This document shows positions 34,965 through 47,405 of a stretch of DNA of 64,000 nucleotides, in pieces. The notes under the pieces were generated by a model. It was given only the letters and a program-made list of their open reading frames with translations. It was not told the DNA's origin and made no database searches. The position numbers and the translations under genes were made by a program. Position 1 is the stretch's first letter, and each line of letters starts with the position of its first letter. This stretch comes from Pullilachnospira sp963929535 (lineage in GTDB: Bacteria > Bacillota > Clostridia > Lachnospirales > Lachnospiraceae), in contig CAWVIZ010000014.1 of assembly GCA_963929535.1 (NCBI GenBank), positions 1-64,000 of the forward strand. Reading direction: 5' to 3'.

Positions 34965-35397
34965 AGAGATGCAGATCGATGACCTGGACGGGGTGATGGA
35001 AATTGAGAGGGAAAATTTTTCCGTACCCTGGACAGAGACAGGATTTTTCAGTTTCCTGCTGCGGGAGGACACGCTTTTTCTGGTGGCGGAGGAACAGGGA
35101 GAGATCCTGGGCTACTGCGGTGTGGTGATGGTGCTGGACGAAGGTGATATCACCAATGTGGCCGTGAAAAAGGCCAGGCAGGATCAAGGGATTGGCGGAC
35201 AGCTGGTCCGGACACTGATCGAGAGGACGGAGGCGGCAGGGGTTACCACCCTGCATCTGGAGGTGCGGCCCAGCAACCGGCGGGCGATCCATCTGTATGA
35301 GAAGATGGGATTTACAGCCAACGGCCTTCGGAAGAACTATTATGAGGCTCCGCGGGAGGACGGATTTCTTATGAAAAGAAGCCCGGTGAACTCATAG
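34951..35397 (+). CDS. rimI: ribosomal protein S18-alanine N-acetyltransferase (RimI-like)
   Basis: A 148-residue GNAT protein next to tsaB, the common place for rimI. It has VPWTETGFF near the start, NVAVKKARQDQGIGGQLVRTL (CoA-binding Q-D-Q-G-I-G-G) and the C-terminal EVRPSNRRAIHLYEKMGF, the consensus of RimI N-alpha acetyltransferases. The ATG at 34951 gives the family-typical start MVNIREMQ and overlaps tsaB. The actual peptide substrate in this organism is not known. Confidence 0.88.
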   Translation: MVNIREMQIDDLDGVMEIERENFSVPWTETGFFSFLLREDTLFLVAEEQGEILGYCGVVMVLDEGDITNVAVKKARQDQGIGGQLVRTLIERTEAAGVTTLHLEVRPSNRRAIHLYEKMGFTANGLRKNYYEAPREDGFLMKRSPVNS

Positions 35398-35569
35398 CCC
35401 AAGCCAGACCGGGCATTCCTTCGGGCACCGGCGCGGGAAAGAACAGAAAAATAAAAAACTCAAACCGCAGGATGGGACTGGAAGAACTGCAATCCATTCC
35501 CAGTAGGAAAAAGAAAAAAGATTTGGTATCATGAGGCTGTAGCAAACAGACGCCTTAAGGAGGATATCA

Positions 35570-35818
35570 ATGAGAACTTACCGAAACGACAGAAATGAAA
35601 AAAATTCCGTATTGATCTGCAACAAATGCGGAAAGAAACTGCTGCTGGCCAACGGGACGGTGATGGAAGGGGTCTGCTCTGTGGAGGTGGACTGGGGATA
35701 TTTTTCCGGGAAAGACGGAGAACATCACGCCTTTGACCTGTGCGAAGAATGCTACGACCAGTTTGTGAAAAGCTTCCGGATTCCCGTGGAGATCCGGGAG
35801 AATACAGAGCTGGTGTGA
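35570..35818 (+). CDS. small zinc-ribbon-like hypothetical protein
   Basis: An 82-residue protein I do not recognise from a named family. It has two Cys pairs, ICNKCGK near residues 17-23 and LCEECYDQ near 57-63, spaced as for one zinc site, plus EVDWGYFSGKDGEHHAFDLC between them (in outline). This resembles small zinc-ribbon proteins of Firmicutes with unknown role. AAGGAGG is 6 nt before the ATG. It lies between rimI and rnz within the t6A/RNA-processing cluster, which is suggestive but not proof of a role in RNA metabolism. Confidence 0.72.
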   Translation: MRTYRNDRNEKNSVLICNKCGKKLLLANGTVMEGVCSVEVDWGYFSGKDGEHHAFDLCEECYDQFVKSFRIPVEIRENTELV

Positions 35819-35836
35819 GCCAAACAGAGGAAAATT

Positions 35837-36754
35837 ATGTTAGACGTTTGTTTATTGGGTACGGGGGGAATGATGCCGCTTCCGCGGCGGTTCCTCACGT
35901 CGTTAATGACCAGATATAATGGAAGCAACCTGATGATCGACTGCGGAGAGGGGACGCAGGTGGCGGTGAAGGAGAAGGGATGGAATTTTAAACCCATTGA
36001 TGTGATCTGCTTCACCCATTACCATGCGGACCATATCAGCGGTCTCCCCGGACTGCTTCTGACCATGGGAAATGCGGAGCGTACCGAGCCGCTGCTCTTG
36101 ATCGGCCCCAGGGGGCTGGAGAGAGTGGTGGCTGCTTTGCGTACCATCGCGCCGGAACTGCCTTTTCCCGTGGAGTGCCGGGAAATTTCCGGACAGGAAG
36201 AGACTTTCCGGGTAAAAGGATATGAAATTACCGCTTTCCGGGTGAACCATAATGTATTGTGTTATGGTTATACGATTCAGATTTCACGAAACGGAAAATT
36301 TTCCGTGGAGGCAGCCAGGGAGAGAAATATCCCCCTGAAATTCTGGAATCCCCTGCAGAGGGGACAGACTGTCCGGGATGGAGAAACGGTGTATACTCCG
36401 GATATGGTTCTGGGACCGTCCAGAAAGGGGATCAAGGTAACATACTGTACGGATACCCGGCCGGTGGAGGCTATCGCGCGCCATGCCCAGGGAGCAGATC
36501 TCCTGATCTGCGAGGGCATGTACGGAGAACCGGGAAAAGAAGCGAAAGCCCGGGAATACAAGCATATGACATTTCTGGAGGCTGCCCGGCTGGCCAAAAA
36601 GGCCATGCCCAGAGAGCTGTGGCTGACACATTTCAGTCCGTCTCTGGTCCGGCCGGAAGATTATATGGAACAGGTGCGGGCGATCTTTCCCAACGCCTGG
36701 GCCGGAAAAGACGGAAAATCCGTGGATATTGCGTTTGAGGAGGAAGAGGAATGA
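35837..36754 (+). CDS. rnz: ribonuclease Z
   Basis: A 305-residue metallo-beta-lactamase-fold endonuclease that trims the 3' ends of tRNA precursors, especially those without an encoded CCA; none of the tRNAs in this window encodes CCA. The zinc motif is FTHYHADHISGL; additional His/Asp ligands are seen in FRVNHNVLCYGY and THFSPS. AGAGGA precedes the ATG. Its stop overlaps the start of tsaD by 4 bp, so tRNA maturation and t6A modification genes are coupled. Confidence 0.92.
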   Translation: MLDVCLLGTGGMMPLPRRFLTSLMTRYNGSNLMIDCGEGTQVAVKEKGWNFKPIDVICFTHYHADHISGLPGLLLTMGNAERTEPLLLIGPRGLERVVAALRTIAPELPFPVECREISGQEETFRVKGYEITAFRVNHNVLCYGYTIQISRNGKFSVEAARERNIPLKFWNPLQRGQTVRDGETVYTPDMVLGPSRKGIKVTYCTDTRPVEAIARHAQGADLLICEGMYGEPGKEAKAREYKHMTFLEAARLAKKAMPRELWLTHFSPSLVRPEDYMEQVRAIFPNAWAGKDGKSVDIAFEEEEE

Positions 36755-37779
36755 GTGAAGAAAAAGATATTCTCATACTTGCCATCGAGAGCTCCTGCGA
36801 TGAGACGGCTGCCGCTGTGGTGAAAAACGGCAGAACCATACTTTCCAATATTATCTCCTCTCAGATCGAGCTCCACAAGCTGTACGGGGGTGTGGTACCG
36901 GAAATTGCTTCCCGGAAGCATATTGAGAAGATCAATCAGGTGATCCAGGAAGCGCTGAAGGAGGCTGATGTGACACTGGATGATCTGGATGCGGTAGGCG
37001 TTACGTATGGCCCGGGGCTGGTGGGAGCGCTGCTGGTGGGCGTGGCAGAGGCAAAAGCCATCAGCTGGGCGAAAAAACTGCCGTTGGTGGGCGTGCACCA
37101 CATTGAGGGGCATGTATCTGCCAATTACATTGAGCATCCGGATCTGGAACCGCCGTTTTTGTGCCTGATCGTGTCGGGGGGGCATACCCATCTGGTGATC
37201 GTGAAGGATTACGGGGAGTTTCAGATCCTGGGAAAGACCAGAGATGATGCGGCGGGCGAGGCCTTTGACAAGGTGGCCAGAGCCATCGGACTGGGCTATC
37301 CCGGAGGTCCCAAGATCGACAGACTCTCCAGAGAAGGAAATCCGGAAGCCATTCCATTTCCCAAGGCGAAGCTGGAGGACGGTCCCTATGACTTCAGCTT
37401 CAGCGGAGTGAAATCTGCGGTACTCAATCATATCAACCGCTGCCGGATGCAGGGAGAGCCTGTCTGTGAGGCGGATATTGCCGCCTCCTTCCAGAAAGCG
37501 GTGGTGGATACTCTGGTGGAAAAGGCTGTTGCGGCAGCCAAGGAGTTCGGAATGGAGAAACTGGCCATTGCAGGTGGAGTGGCATCCAACGGGACCCTGC
37601 GCAGTTCTATGGCAGAGGCCTGCAGACGGGAGAATATTCAATTTTACCATCCCTCTCCCATTTTCTGTACGGACAATGCGGCCATGATCGGAGTGGCTGC
37701 CTATTATGAATATCAGAAGGGAACCCGTCATGGCCTGGATCTGAATGCAGTTCCCAATCTGAAGCTGGGGGAGCGGTAA
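36751..37779 (+). CDS. tsaD: tRNA t6A synthesis catalytic subunit TsaD
   Basis: A 342-residue ASKHA metalloenzyme that transfers the threonylcarbamoyl group to A37. Metal ligands are in HHIEGH, and the family motifs IESSCDETAAAVV, TYGPGLVGALLVG, SGGHTHLV and DDAAGEAFDKVAR are all present. The C-terminal GGVASNGTLR and the terminal Asp-containing TDNAAMIG are intact. It overlaps rnz by 4 bp and is followed by ispD after 2 bp, so it is an internal gene of the operon. Confidence 0.96.
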   Translation: MSEEKDILILAIESSCDETAAAVVKNGRTILSNIISSQIELHKLYGGVVPEIASRKHIEKINQVIQEALKEADVTLDDLDAVGVTYGPGLVGALLVGVAEAKAISWAKKLPLVGVHHIEGHVSANYIEHPDLEPPFLCLIVSGGHTHLVIVKDYGEFQILGKTRDDAAGEAFDKVARAIGLGYPGGPKIDRLSREGNPEAIPFPKAKLEDGPYDFSFSGVKSAVLNHINRCRMQGEPVCEADIAASFQKAVVDTLVEKAVAAAKEFGMEKLAIAGGVASNGTLRSSMAEACRRENIQFYHPSPIFCTDNAAMIGVAAYYEYQKGTRHGLDLNAVPNLKLGER

Positions 37780-37781
37780 AA

Positions 37782-38498
37782 ATGGAAAAATGTACGGCAG
37801 TTGTCCTGGCGGCAGGGCAGGGGAAAAGGATGCAGTCACAGGTGCAGAAACAGTTTATCCTGCTGCAGGGATTTCCTGTACTTTATTATTCGCTGAAATG
37901 CTTTGAGGACTGCCAATGGATGGATGAGATCATCCTGGTGACAGGCGCGGACCAGATGGAATACTGCCGAAAGGAAATCGTGGAACGGTATGGTTTTCGG
38001 AAGGTGGAGCGGATCGTGGAGGGCGGGGCCCAGAGATATGATTCTGTTTACCGGGGGCTTCAGGCATGCAGCGGCTGCGATTATGTGTTCATTCATGACG
38101 GCGCCCGGCCCTTTGTGGACGGGGAAATCCTGGAAAGGGGGCTGGAGCAGGTGCGTAAGTGGGACGCCTGTGTAGCCGGAATGCCGGTCAAGGATACGGT
38201 CAAGATCGTGGATGAGCGGGGCCGGGTAGTTCAGACGCCTCCCAGAAATCTGGTGTGGACCATCCAGACTCCTCAGATTTTCCGCTGGGATCTGGTATAT
38301 CGCGCATACGGAGAAGCTCTTATGAGAGACTGCAGCGGCATAACCGATGACGGCATGGTGGTGGAGGCGTATGGGAATCATCCGGTAAAGGTATTTCAGG
38401 GTTCATACTATAATATGAAAATTACTACACCGGAGGATCTGGGAATTGCGGAGCGGTTCTTAGAGGAGAGAAAGCAGCTGTCCGGACGGGAAAAATGA
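37782..38498 (+). CDS. ispD: 2-C-methyl-D-erythritol 4-phosphate cytidylyltransferase
   Basis: A 238-residue enzyme of the methylerythritol phosphate route to isoprenoids, which makes CDP-methylerythritol from CTP. The nucleotide-binding start AVVLAAGQGKRM and the conserved FIHDGARPF and ITDDGMVVE stretches are visible. It starts 2 bp after tsaD. The combination with t6A genes is a positional linkage, not a pathway one. It is the last gene before the repeat-rich IS region. Confidence 0.94.
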   Translation: MEKCTAVVLAAGQGKRMQSQVQKQFILLQGFPVLYYSLKCFEDCQWMDEIILVTGADQMEYCRKEIVERYGFRKVERIVEGGAQRYDSVYRGLQACSGCDYVFIHDGARPFVDGEILERGLEQVRKWDACVAGMPVKDTVKIVDERGRVVQTPPRNLVWTIQTPQIFRWDLVYRAYGEALMRDCSGITDDGMVVEAYGNHPVKVFQGSYYNMKITTPEDLGIAERFLEERKQLSGREK

Positions 38499-38731
38499 TA
38501 AAAGGCGGGAGCTTTCAGATGTCAGACCGCAGACTTGCCGGCAGGACCAGCTGTCTGCGGCACCCACAAAATCCTCCTGAGAGACGTGTCGGTAAAGCCG
38601 GGAGGCTGATCGGTTGTTGCTATTCACAGCCCCCACCCGCATGCGCACTCGTCGCGCTTACGCGCTTTGGTCCCGCCCCTTACGGGGCTAAGACTGCTTA
38701 TGTGGGTGGGGTGACTGCTTCACAATCCTAA

Positions 38732-38792
38732 TTTCATACCTGACAGCAGATGCTTTTGTGCAAGCACAATGCGTCTGCTGTCAGGTATGAAA
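38732..38792. repeat. long perfect hairpin with 19-bp arms
   Basis: TTTCATACCTGACAGCAGA at 38732-38750 and its exact reverse complement at 38774-38792, with a 23-nt loop. Upstream, at 38630-38720, lie further palindromic pieces (CCCCACCC/GGGTGGGG, GCCCC-TTAC-GGGGC). Together they fill the 304-bp gap between ispD and the IS. No T-run follows, so a pure terminator role is not clear. Confidence 0.8.
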
Positions 38793-38989
38793 CAGCTGTG
38801 AATCAATGTCATTTAGTTAACGATAAAGGCACCTGATGCTTTTTAGGTAAAAAGCATTGCTTCCATCTACACAACCGCACTTCGTGGAAACCGGTGAACT
38901 TTTCCTGGGTATGGCACATATTTTGGACACGACAAAAAGACAGATTGCACGTCTGCCTTTTTAAGAGTTATAATGAGGATGGTAATGCT

Positions 38990-40333
38990 TTATGCGGCTC
39001 GATATATGAAGTATCGAGGCCTCCGGAAATGGGCTGTTTGAAGTCTCGGGTATTGGCGGCCACTTCGGATGGGGATTAGTTCCCTTTGCAATAACAGCAT
39101 TACATCATATTGGTCTTTCTCCGTGGCCAGACGGAGAAAGACCCTGCAGATATGTGCAGCCATTGTAAAATTGACTTTATATTCATGTTTTGTACCGCGG
39201 GTTTCCAGTACCGTACAGTTTACCAGGGCTTCTGTTATGTTATAGGCAATGAGTTTTGCCCAGATCTCCTGTTCAATATACTGCGGTTTATAGGAGTGAA
39301 AGTTGCTCAGCCCTATGGTGTATTTCAGTTTTCTGAACGAAGATTCGATCCCCCATCTGGAATCGTACAATGCCTTGATCTGCTCCGGCTGGAACGCATC
39401 ACGCGGCAGGTTCGTAACGATACATTCAAAAGATGATTCACGGATAGGGAATCTTACAATACGGAACGCAAGCTCATAGGTTTCATAACTCCCATAAGGG
39501 ATGTAATCAAAAGCAGACGCCTGATCTACGAAGCGTTTGTAAGTGTCAGGATTGACCTGGACTTTCCTGGAATGGCTTCGGACCAGGGTAACCCGGACAT
39601 CGATGTCAAAAGATTCTTCTTCCGGGAAGTCGAAATTGCCAACGAGGCCTTTCGAGTGGATATCTTTGGTGCGGAACAGAAAGAACTGACCTTGTTCTAT
39701 TACATGAGCCATGTTGTTATAGGGACAATAGCCACGGTCGCCAATATAGACATTCTTACTTCCTTCGAGAATCTCATGGCGGTCAACCATGTCGCAGAAA
39801 GCGCCAAATTCATTTTTGTTATGAACCGGCTGGATCAGGGCATCCGTATAAGTGTGTGTTGTGAGATCATAAAAAGCATTAAGATGCATACTGTAGACCC
39901 CTCTGATGGAGTTACCGGGTGAACAATAATACTCATCCGGGGAAAAAGATGGGGTACTGAAATATGTGCAGGTAGAACCGTCAGCAGCCAAAAAACGATA
40001 GTTGCCATTGCGTAAAGTATCTGGGAGCAATTGGGTTACAGAGGAATTAAAAAGTTTGAAGAGAGCTTCCAGTGCATCCGGTTTCAGTTTTTGACGCTGT
40101 TGGTTCAGGGCAGAAGAAGTGGGAATGGAAGAAGCATCCAGCCCCCAGAAGTCAAGCATTTCCACTCTGGTAGAGGAAGAACCCTGAGAAACGAGAAAAG
40201 AGAGCAGTTTTTGGGGAGGAATCAACCGGCTCCTTTGGAAATCAATATCCGGATGAACGGAATAATCCGAGATATTAGAACAGATATGTTCTACAGATGA
40301 TGTAAATAGTTCTTTAATTACTTGATGGATCAT
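38990..40333 (-). CDS. IS4-family transposase
   Basis: A 447-residue DDE transposase. The catalytic Asp residues are in LAADGSTCTYFS and YIGDRGYCP. The Glu lies in the IS4 family signature YDSRWGIESSFRKLK (Y-2-R-3-E-6-K). No frameshift or stop interrupts it, so it may be active. The ATG at 40333 is used because AAGGAGG precedes it on the minus strand; a longer frame starts upstream of that site. The base composition is AT-richer than the chromosome, as expected of an acquired element. Confidence 0.92.
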   Translation of the reverse strand: MIHQVIKELFTSSVEHICSNISDYSVHPDIDFQRSRLIPPQKLLSFLVSQGSSSTRVEMLDFWGLDASSIPTSSALNQQRQKLKPDALEALFKLFNSSVTQLLPDTLRNGNYRFLAADGSTCTYFSTPSFSPDEYYCSPGNSIRGVYSMHLNAFYDLTTHTYTDALIQPVHNKNEFGAFCDMVDRHEILEGSKNVYIGDRGYCPYNNMAHVIEQGQFFLFRTKDIHSKGLVGNFDFPEEESFDIDVRVTLVRSHSRKVQVNPDTYKRFVDQASAFDYIPYGSYETYELAFRIVRFPIRESSFECIVTNLPRDAFQPEQIKALYDSRWGIESSFRKLKYTIGLSNFHSYKPQYIEQEIWAKLIAYNITEALVNCTVLETRGTKHEYKVNFTMAAHICRVFLRLATEKDQYDVMLLLQRELIPIRSGRQYPRLQTAHFRRPRYFIYRAA

Positions 40334-40455
40334 AATGGTGTGCCTCCTTGAAAAAATGATAGATCGCTTATTCAAGGGGCCGCTCTCGCTACCTCATAAA
40401 TAGAATCAGTAGCGAGAGCGGCCACACATTTTGGGTATTTTGTCAATACCCTATT

Positions 40456-40494
40456 AAAAAAATGGTTAGACCCCTTATAGGCAATCTAACCATT
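40456..40494 (-). terminator. terminator shielding the transposase gene
   Basis: ATGGTTAGA and TCTAACCAT form a 9-bp stem that, read on the minus strand, ends in a run of seven T. Located just inside the IS right end and upstream of the transposase, it would stop transcripts entering from outside, a common IS safeguard. Confidence 0.7.
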
Positions 40495-40525
40495 CTGGAC
40501 ACACGGTGTTAACTAAATGACATTG

Positions 40526-40541
40526 AAGGCTGAACTGTAAC
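40526..40541. repeat. repeat family A right-end remnant next to IS
   Basis: AAGGCTGAACTGTAAC matches the right end of the full family A copies and sits directly at the IS right end. The rest of the repeat is missing on the left side of the IS. Confidence 0.6.
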
Positions 40542-40570
40542 ATAAAATTACAAAAAAGTAAAAAAATGTG

Positions 40571-40599
40571 TTGACAGGAACGAAATATGATGCTAGAAT
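40571..40599 (+). promoter_or_regulatory. promoter of tRNA-Ser genes
   Basis: TTGACA (40571-40576), 17-bp spacer, TAGAAT (40594-40599), the same box pair as the rRNA promoter 360 bp downstream. It lies 48 bp before the first tRNA. Confidence 0.88.
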
Positions 40600-40647
40600 A
40601 GCTCTTGTCTCTGAGCGAGACAGGCGCAGAAGACCACGACATGATAT

Positions 40648-40733
40648 GGAGAGGTATCGAAGTGGTCATAACGAGGCGGTCTTGAAAACCGTTTGTCCGC
40701 AAGGGCGCGTGGGTTCGAATCCCACCCTCTCCG
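40648..40733 (+). tRNA. tRNA-Ser (UGA anticodon)
   Basis: Class II tRNA with acceptor GGAGAGG/CCTCTCC, anticodon loop CTTGAAA and a long variable arm. TGA anticodon reads UCA codons. No CCA is encoded. Confidence 0.95.
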
Positions 40734-40761
40734 TTAAAGAAAGATTTCATTCAAGCATTTT

Positions 40762-40850
40762 GGAGAAGTACCCAAGTGGTTGAAGGGGCTCCCCTGGAAA
40801 GGGAGTAGGTCGTTAATAGCGGCGCGAGGGTTCAAATCCCTCCTTCTCCG
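40762..40850 (+). tRNA. tRNA-Ser (GGA anticodon)
   Basis: Class II tRNA with acceptor GGAGAAG/CTTCTCC, anticodon loop CTGGAAA and a long variable arm. It follows tRNA-Ser(UGA) by 28 bp, probably in one transcript. A short hairpin (GCATCACGA/TCGTGGATGC, 40859-40880) follows it. Confidence 0.95.
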
Positions 40851-40933
40851 TTGGAACGGCATCACGAGATCGTGGATGCTGTTCTGCAGGTTAAAAACTT
40901 GAAAAAAACAAGTAAAAAATCTGAAAAAACTTC

Positions 40934-40962
40934 TTGACAGACGGCGAAAGAGATGATAGAAT
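40934..40962 (+). promoter_or_regulatory. rRNA operon promoter
   Basis: TTGACA (40934-40939), 17-bp spacer, TAGAAT (40957-40962). It lies about 210 bp before the 16S gene. The 320-bp region from the last tRNA-Ser to 16S holds this promoter and the 5' strand of the 16S processing stem; I see no gene in it. Confidence 0.9.
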
Positions 40963-41041
40963 ATCTAAGCTGTCGCAGGACAGAAAAGTGAATCGAGATC
41001 ACAGATACGAAGAAACGGCAGGTCGAGATTCGAAAGAACAT

Positions 41042-42748
<1,707 letters not shown>

Positions 42749-42768
42749 GGTAAGATTGATAACGAACC

Positions 42769-42887
42769 TTCCGGCGGCGATGCGCGTAGGGGAAACACCC
42801 GTACCCATCCCGAACACGACGGTTAAGACCTATGCGGCCGATGGTACTGCACTGGAGACGGTGTGGGAGAGCAGGTGGCTGCCGGAA
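42769..42887 (+). rRNA. rrf: 5S ribosomal RNA located between 16S and tRNA-Ala
   Basis: A 119-nt 5S gene: TTCCGGCGGCGAT... ACCCATCCCGAACACGACGG ... GTGTGGGAGAGCAGGTGGC...GCCGGAA, with the 5' and 3' ends pairing. It sits 65 bp after 16S, before the spacer tRNAs and 23S, instead of after 23S. No second 5S lies downstream of 23S in this window. Confidence 0.93.
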
Positions 42888-42896
42888 CCCTAAAAA

Positions 42897-42969
42897 GGGG
42901 ATGTAGCTCAGTTGGGAGAGCACCTGCCTTGCAAGCAGGGGGTCGAGAGTTCGAATCTCTTCATCTCCA
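42897..42969 (+). tRNA. tRNA-Ala (UGC)
   Basis: Acceptor GGGGATG/CATCTCC, anticodon loop CTTGCAA. A spacer tRNA of the rRNA operon. No CCA is encoded. Confidence 0.96.
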
Positions 42970-42975
42970 TTGGAT

Positions 42976-43049
<74 letters not shown>

Positions 43050-43212
43050 TTGGAGTAAGAGAGTTTTTCCAGGACTGCGGGAAGTGTTCGCAGAGGAGGA
43101 AAGGCCCACTGAAACCCATTAAGATAAGAAGCTTTCAAACTCTTATCTTATTAGAAAAGAAGATCCCCGGAAGGGGACGGATGAGAACTTAAAAAAACGC
43201 TCTCATCCTGAT

Positions 43213-46465
<3,253 letters not shown>

Positions 46466-46489
46466 AGAGACCTTCAGAAAAGAAAATGT

Positions 46490-46562
46490 TCCTCCTTAGC
46501 TCAGTCGGTAGAGCATGCGGCTGTTAACCGCAGTGTCGTTGGTTCGAGTCCAACAGGGGGAG
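46490..46562 (+). tRNA. tRNA-Asn (GUU)
   Basis: Acceptor TCCTCCT/AGGGGGA, anticodon loop CTGTTAA. First of six tRNAs after 23S. The 210-bp gap between 23S and this tRNA holds the 3' processing strand and a GTTCGAT/ATCGAAC hairpin but no 5S. Confidence 0.95.
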
Positions 46563-46594
46563 CTTTTTTCAAAAGAAGACGAGAAGAGAAACAA

Positions 46595-46666
46595 GGCTCC
46601 GTGGTCAAGCGGTCAAGACATCGCCCTTTCACGGCGGTAACACGGGTTCGATTCCCGTCGGAGTCA
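46595..46666 (+). tRNA. tRNA-Glu (UUC)
   Basis: Acceptor GGCTCCG/CGGAGTC, anticodon loop CTTTCAC. Confidence 0.95.
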
Positions 46667-46698
46667 TTAGGATAGCAACCAATTATTGAGTACATCCT

Positions 46699-46771
46699 GC
46701 CGATGTGGCTCAATTGGCAGAGCAGCTGATTTGTAATCAGCAGGTTATCGGTTCGAGTCCGATCATCGGCT
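46699..46771 (+). tRNA. tRNA-Thr (UGU)
   Basis: Acceptor GCCGATG/CATCGGC, anticodon loop TTTGTAA. Confidence 0.95.
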
Positions 46772-46799
46772 TCCATCATTTCGTATGGAAGATGGTTTT

Positions 46800-46873
46800 G
46801 GACCTTTAGCTCAGTTGGTTAGAGCAACCGGCTCATAACCGGTCGGTCCTGGGTTCGAGTCCCCGAAGGTCCA
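46800..46873 (+). tRNA. tRNA-Met (CAU), elongator type
   Basis: Acceptor GGACCTT/AAGGTCC is fully paired, unlike initiator tRNA, so this is an elongator-type Met tRNA (or a CAU tRNA modified to read AUA). The T-stem reads CTGGG/CCCCG and has a U-C mismatch, which is unusual. Confidence 0.88.
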
Positions 46874-46906
46874 TTCTGGTTGCTGTCAGATTGAAAAATT
46901 TCATAA

Positions 46907-46980
46907 GGCCCGGTGGCTCAGTTGGTTAGAGCGCCGCCCTGTCACGGCGGAGGTCGTGGGTTCGAGTCCCATCCGGGTCG
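46907..46980 (+). tRNA. tRNA-Asp (GUC)
   Basis: Acceptor GGCCCGG/CCGGGTC, anticodon loop CTGTCAC. Confidence 0.95.
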
Positions 46981-47023
46981 CTGAAATAAACAGCGACATA
47001 CAGCAGTTTATTTCAAGCGAAAA

Positions 47024-47096
47024 GGGGTCTTAGCTCAGCTGGGAGAGCATCTGCCTTACAAGCAGAGGGTCATAGGTTCGAGCCCTATAGGCCCCA
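47024..47096 (+). tRNA. tRNA-Val (UAC)
   Basis: Acceptor GGGGTCT/AGGCCCC, anticodon loop CTTACAA. It is the last tRNA of the operon, followed by a T-run. Confidence 0.95.
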
Positions 47097-47133
47097 TTTT
47101 TTATGTCTGAAAACAGATGGTAAGAAATTAAAG

Positions 47134-47275
47134 GAACAGTTCAGCCTTCCAAAGTCCCGCGAGGTGTCACGCTGCATTCGCAGCGTGATCCCGAGATTTG
47201 CGGGCGCCAGGCTACGCAAATCGCAGCCTGTGTGCATGCATTTGTAACAGTGAAGCCGGAAGGCTGAACTGTTAC
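47134..47275. repeat. MITE-like repeat family A, full copy 2
   Basis: A 142-bp element over 90% like the copy at 15746-15885, with left end GAACAGTTCAGCCTTCC and right end GGAAGGCTGAACTGTTAC. It is flanked by the 8-bp direct repeat AATTAAAG (47126-47133 and 47276-47283). It occupies most of the 309-bp gap between the tRNA cluster and the LacI gene. Confidence 0.88.
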
Positions 47276-47285
47276 AATTAAAGAG

Positions 47286-47357
47286 GGCGGACAGAAATAT
47301 TCTGCAGATCTGAAAAGAAATTTTCACAATGCACAGGATATCTCTGTCCGCCTTTTT
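47286..47357 (+). terminator. terminator of the rRNA/tRNA operon
   Basis: GGCGGACAG (47286-47294) pairs with CTGTCCGCC (47344-47352), followed by TTTTT. The loop is long (49 nt) and contains a smaller hairpin. Confidence 0.6.
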
Positions 47358-47405
47358 AATTAGAATATCCGAAGATCTGCATGGAAAAACAGGAACTTTC
47401 AGAAA

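Larger units (their letters stand above)
38803..40526. mobile_element. IS4-family insertion sequence
   Basis: A 1.72-kb unit bounded by perfect 19-bp terminal inverted repeats, TCAATGTCATTTAGTTAAC at 38803-38821 and its reverse complement at 40508-40526. It holds one transposase gene on the minus strand. The right end abuts AAGGCTGAACTGTAAC, the right end of repeat family A, so the IS probably landed in or beside such a repeat. I see no convincing target duplication. Confidence 0.88.
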
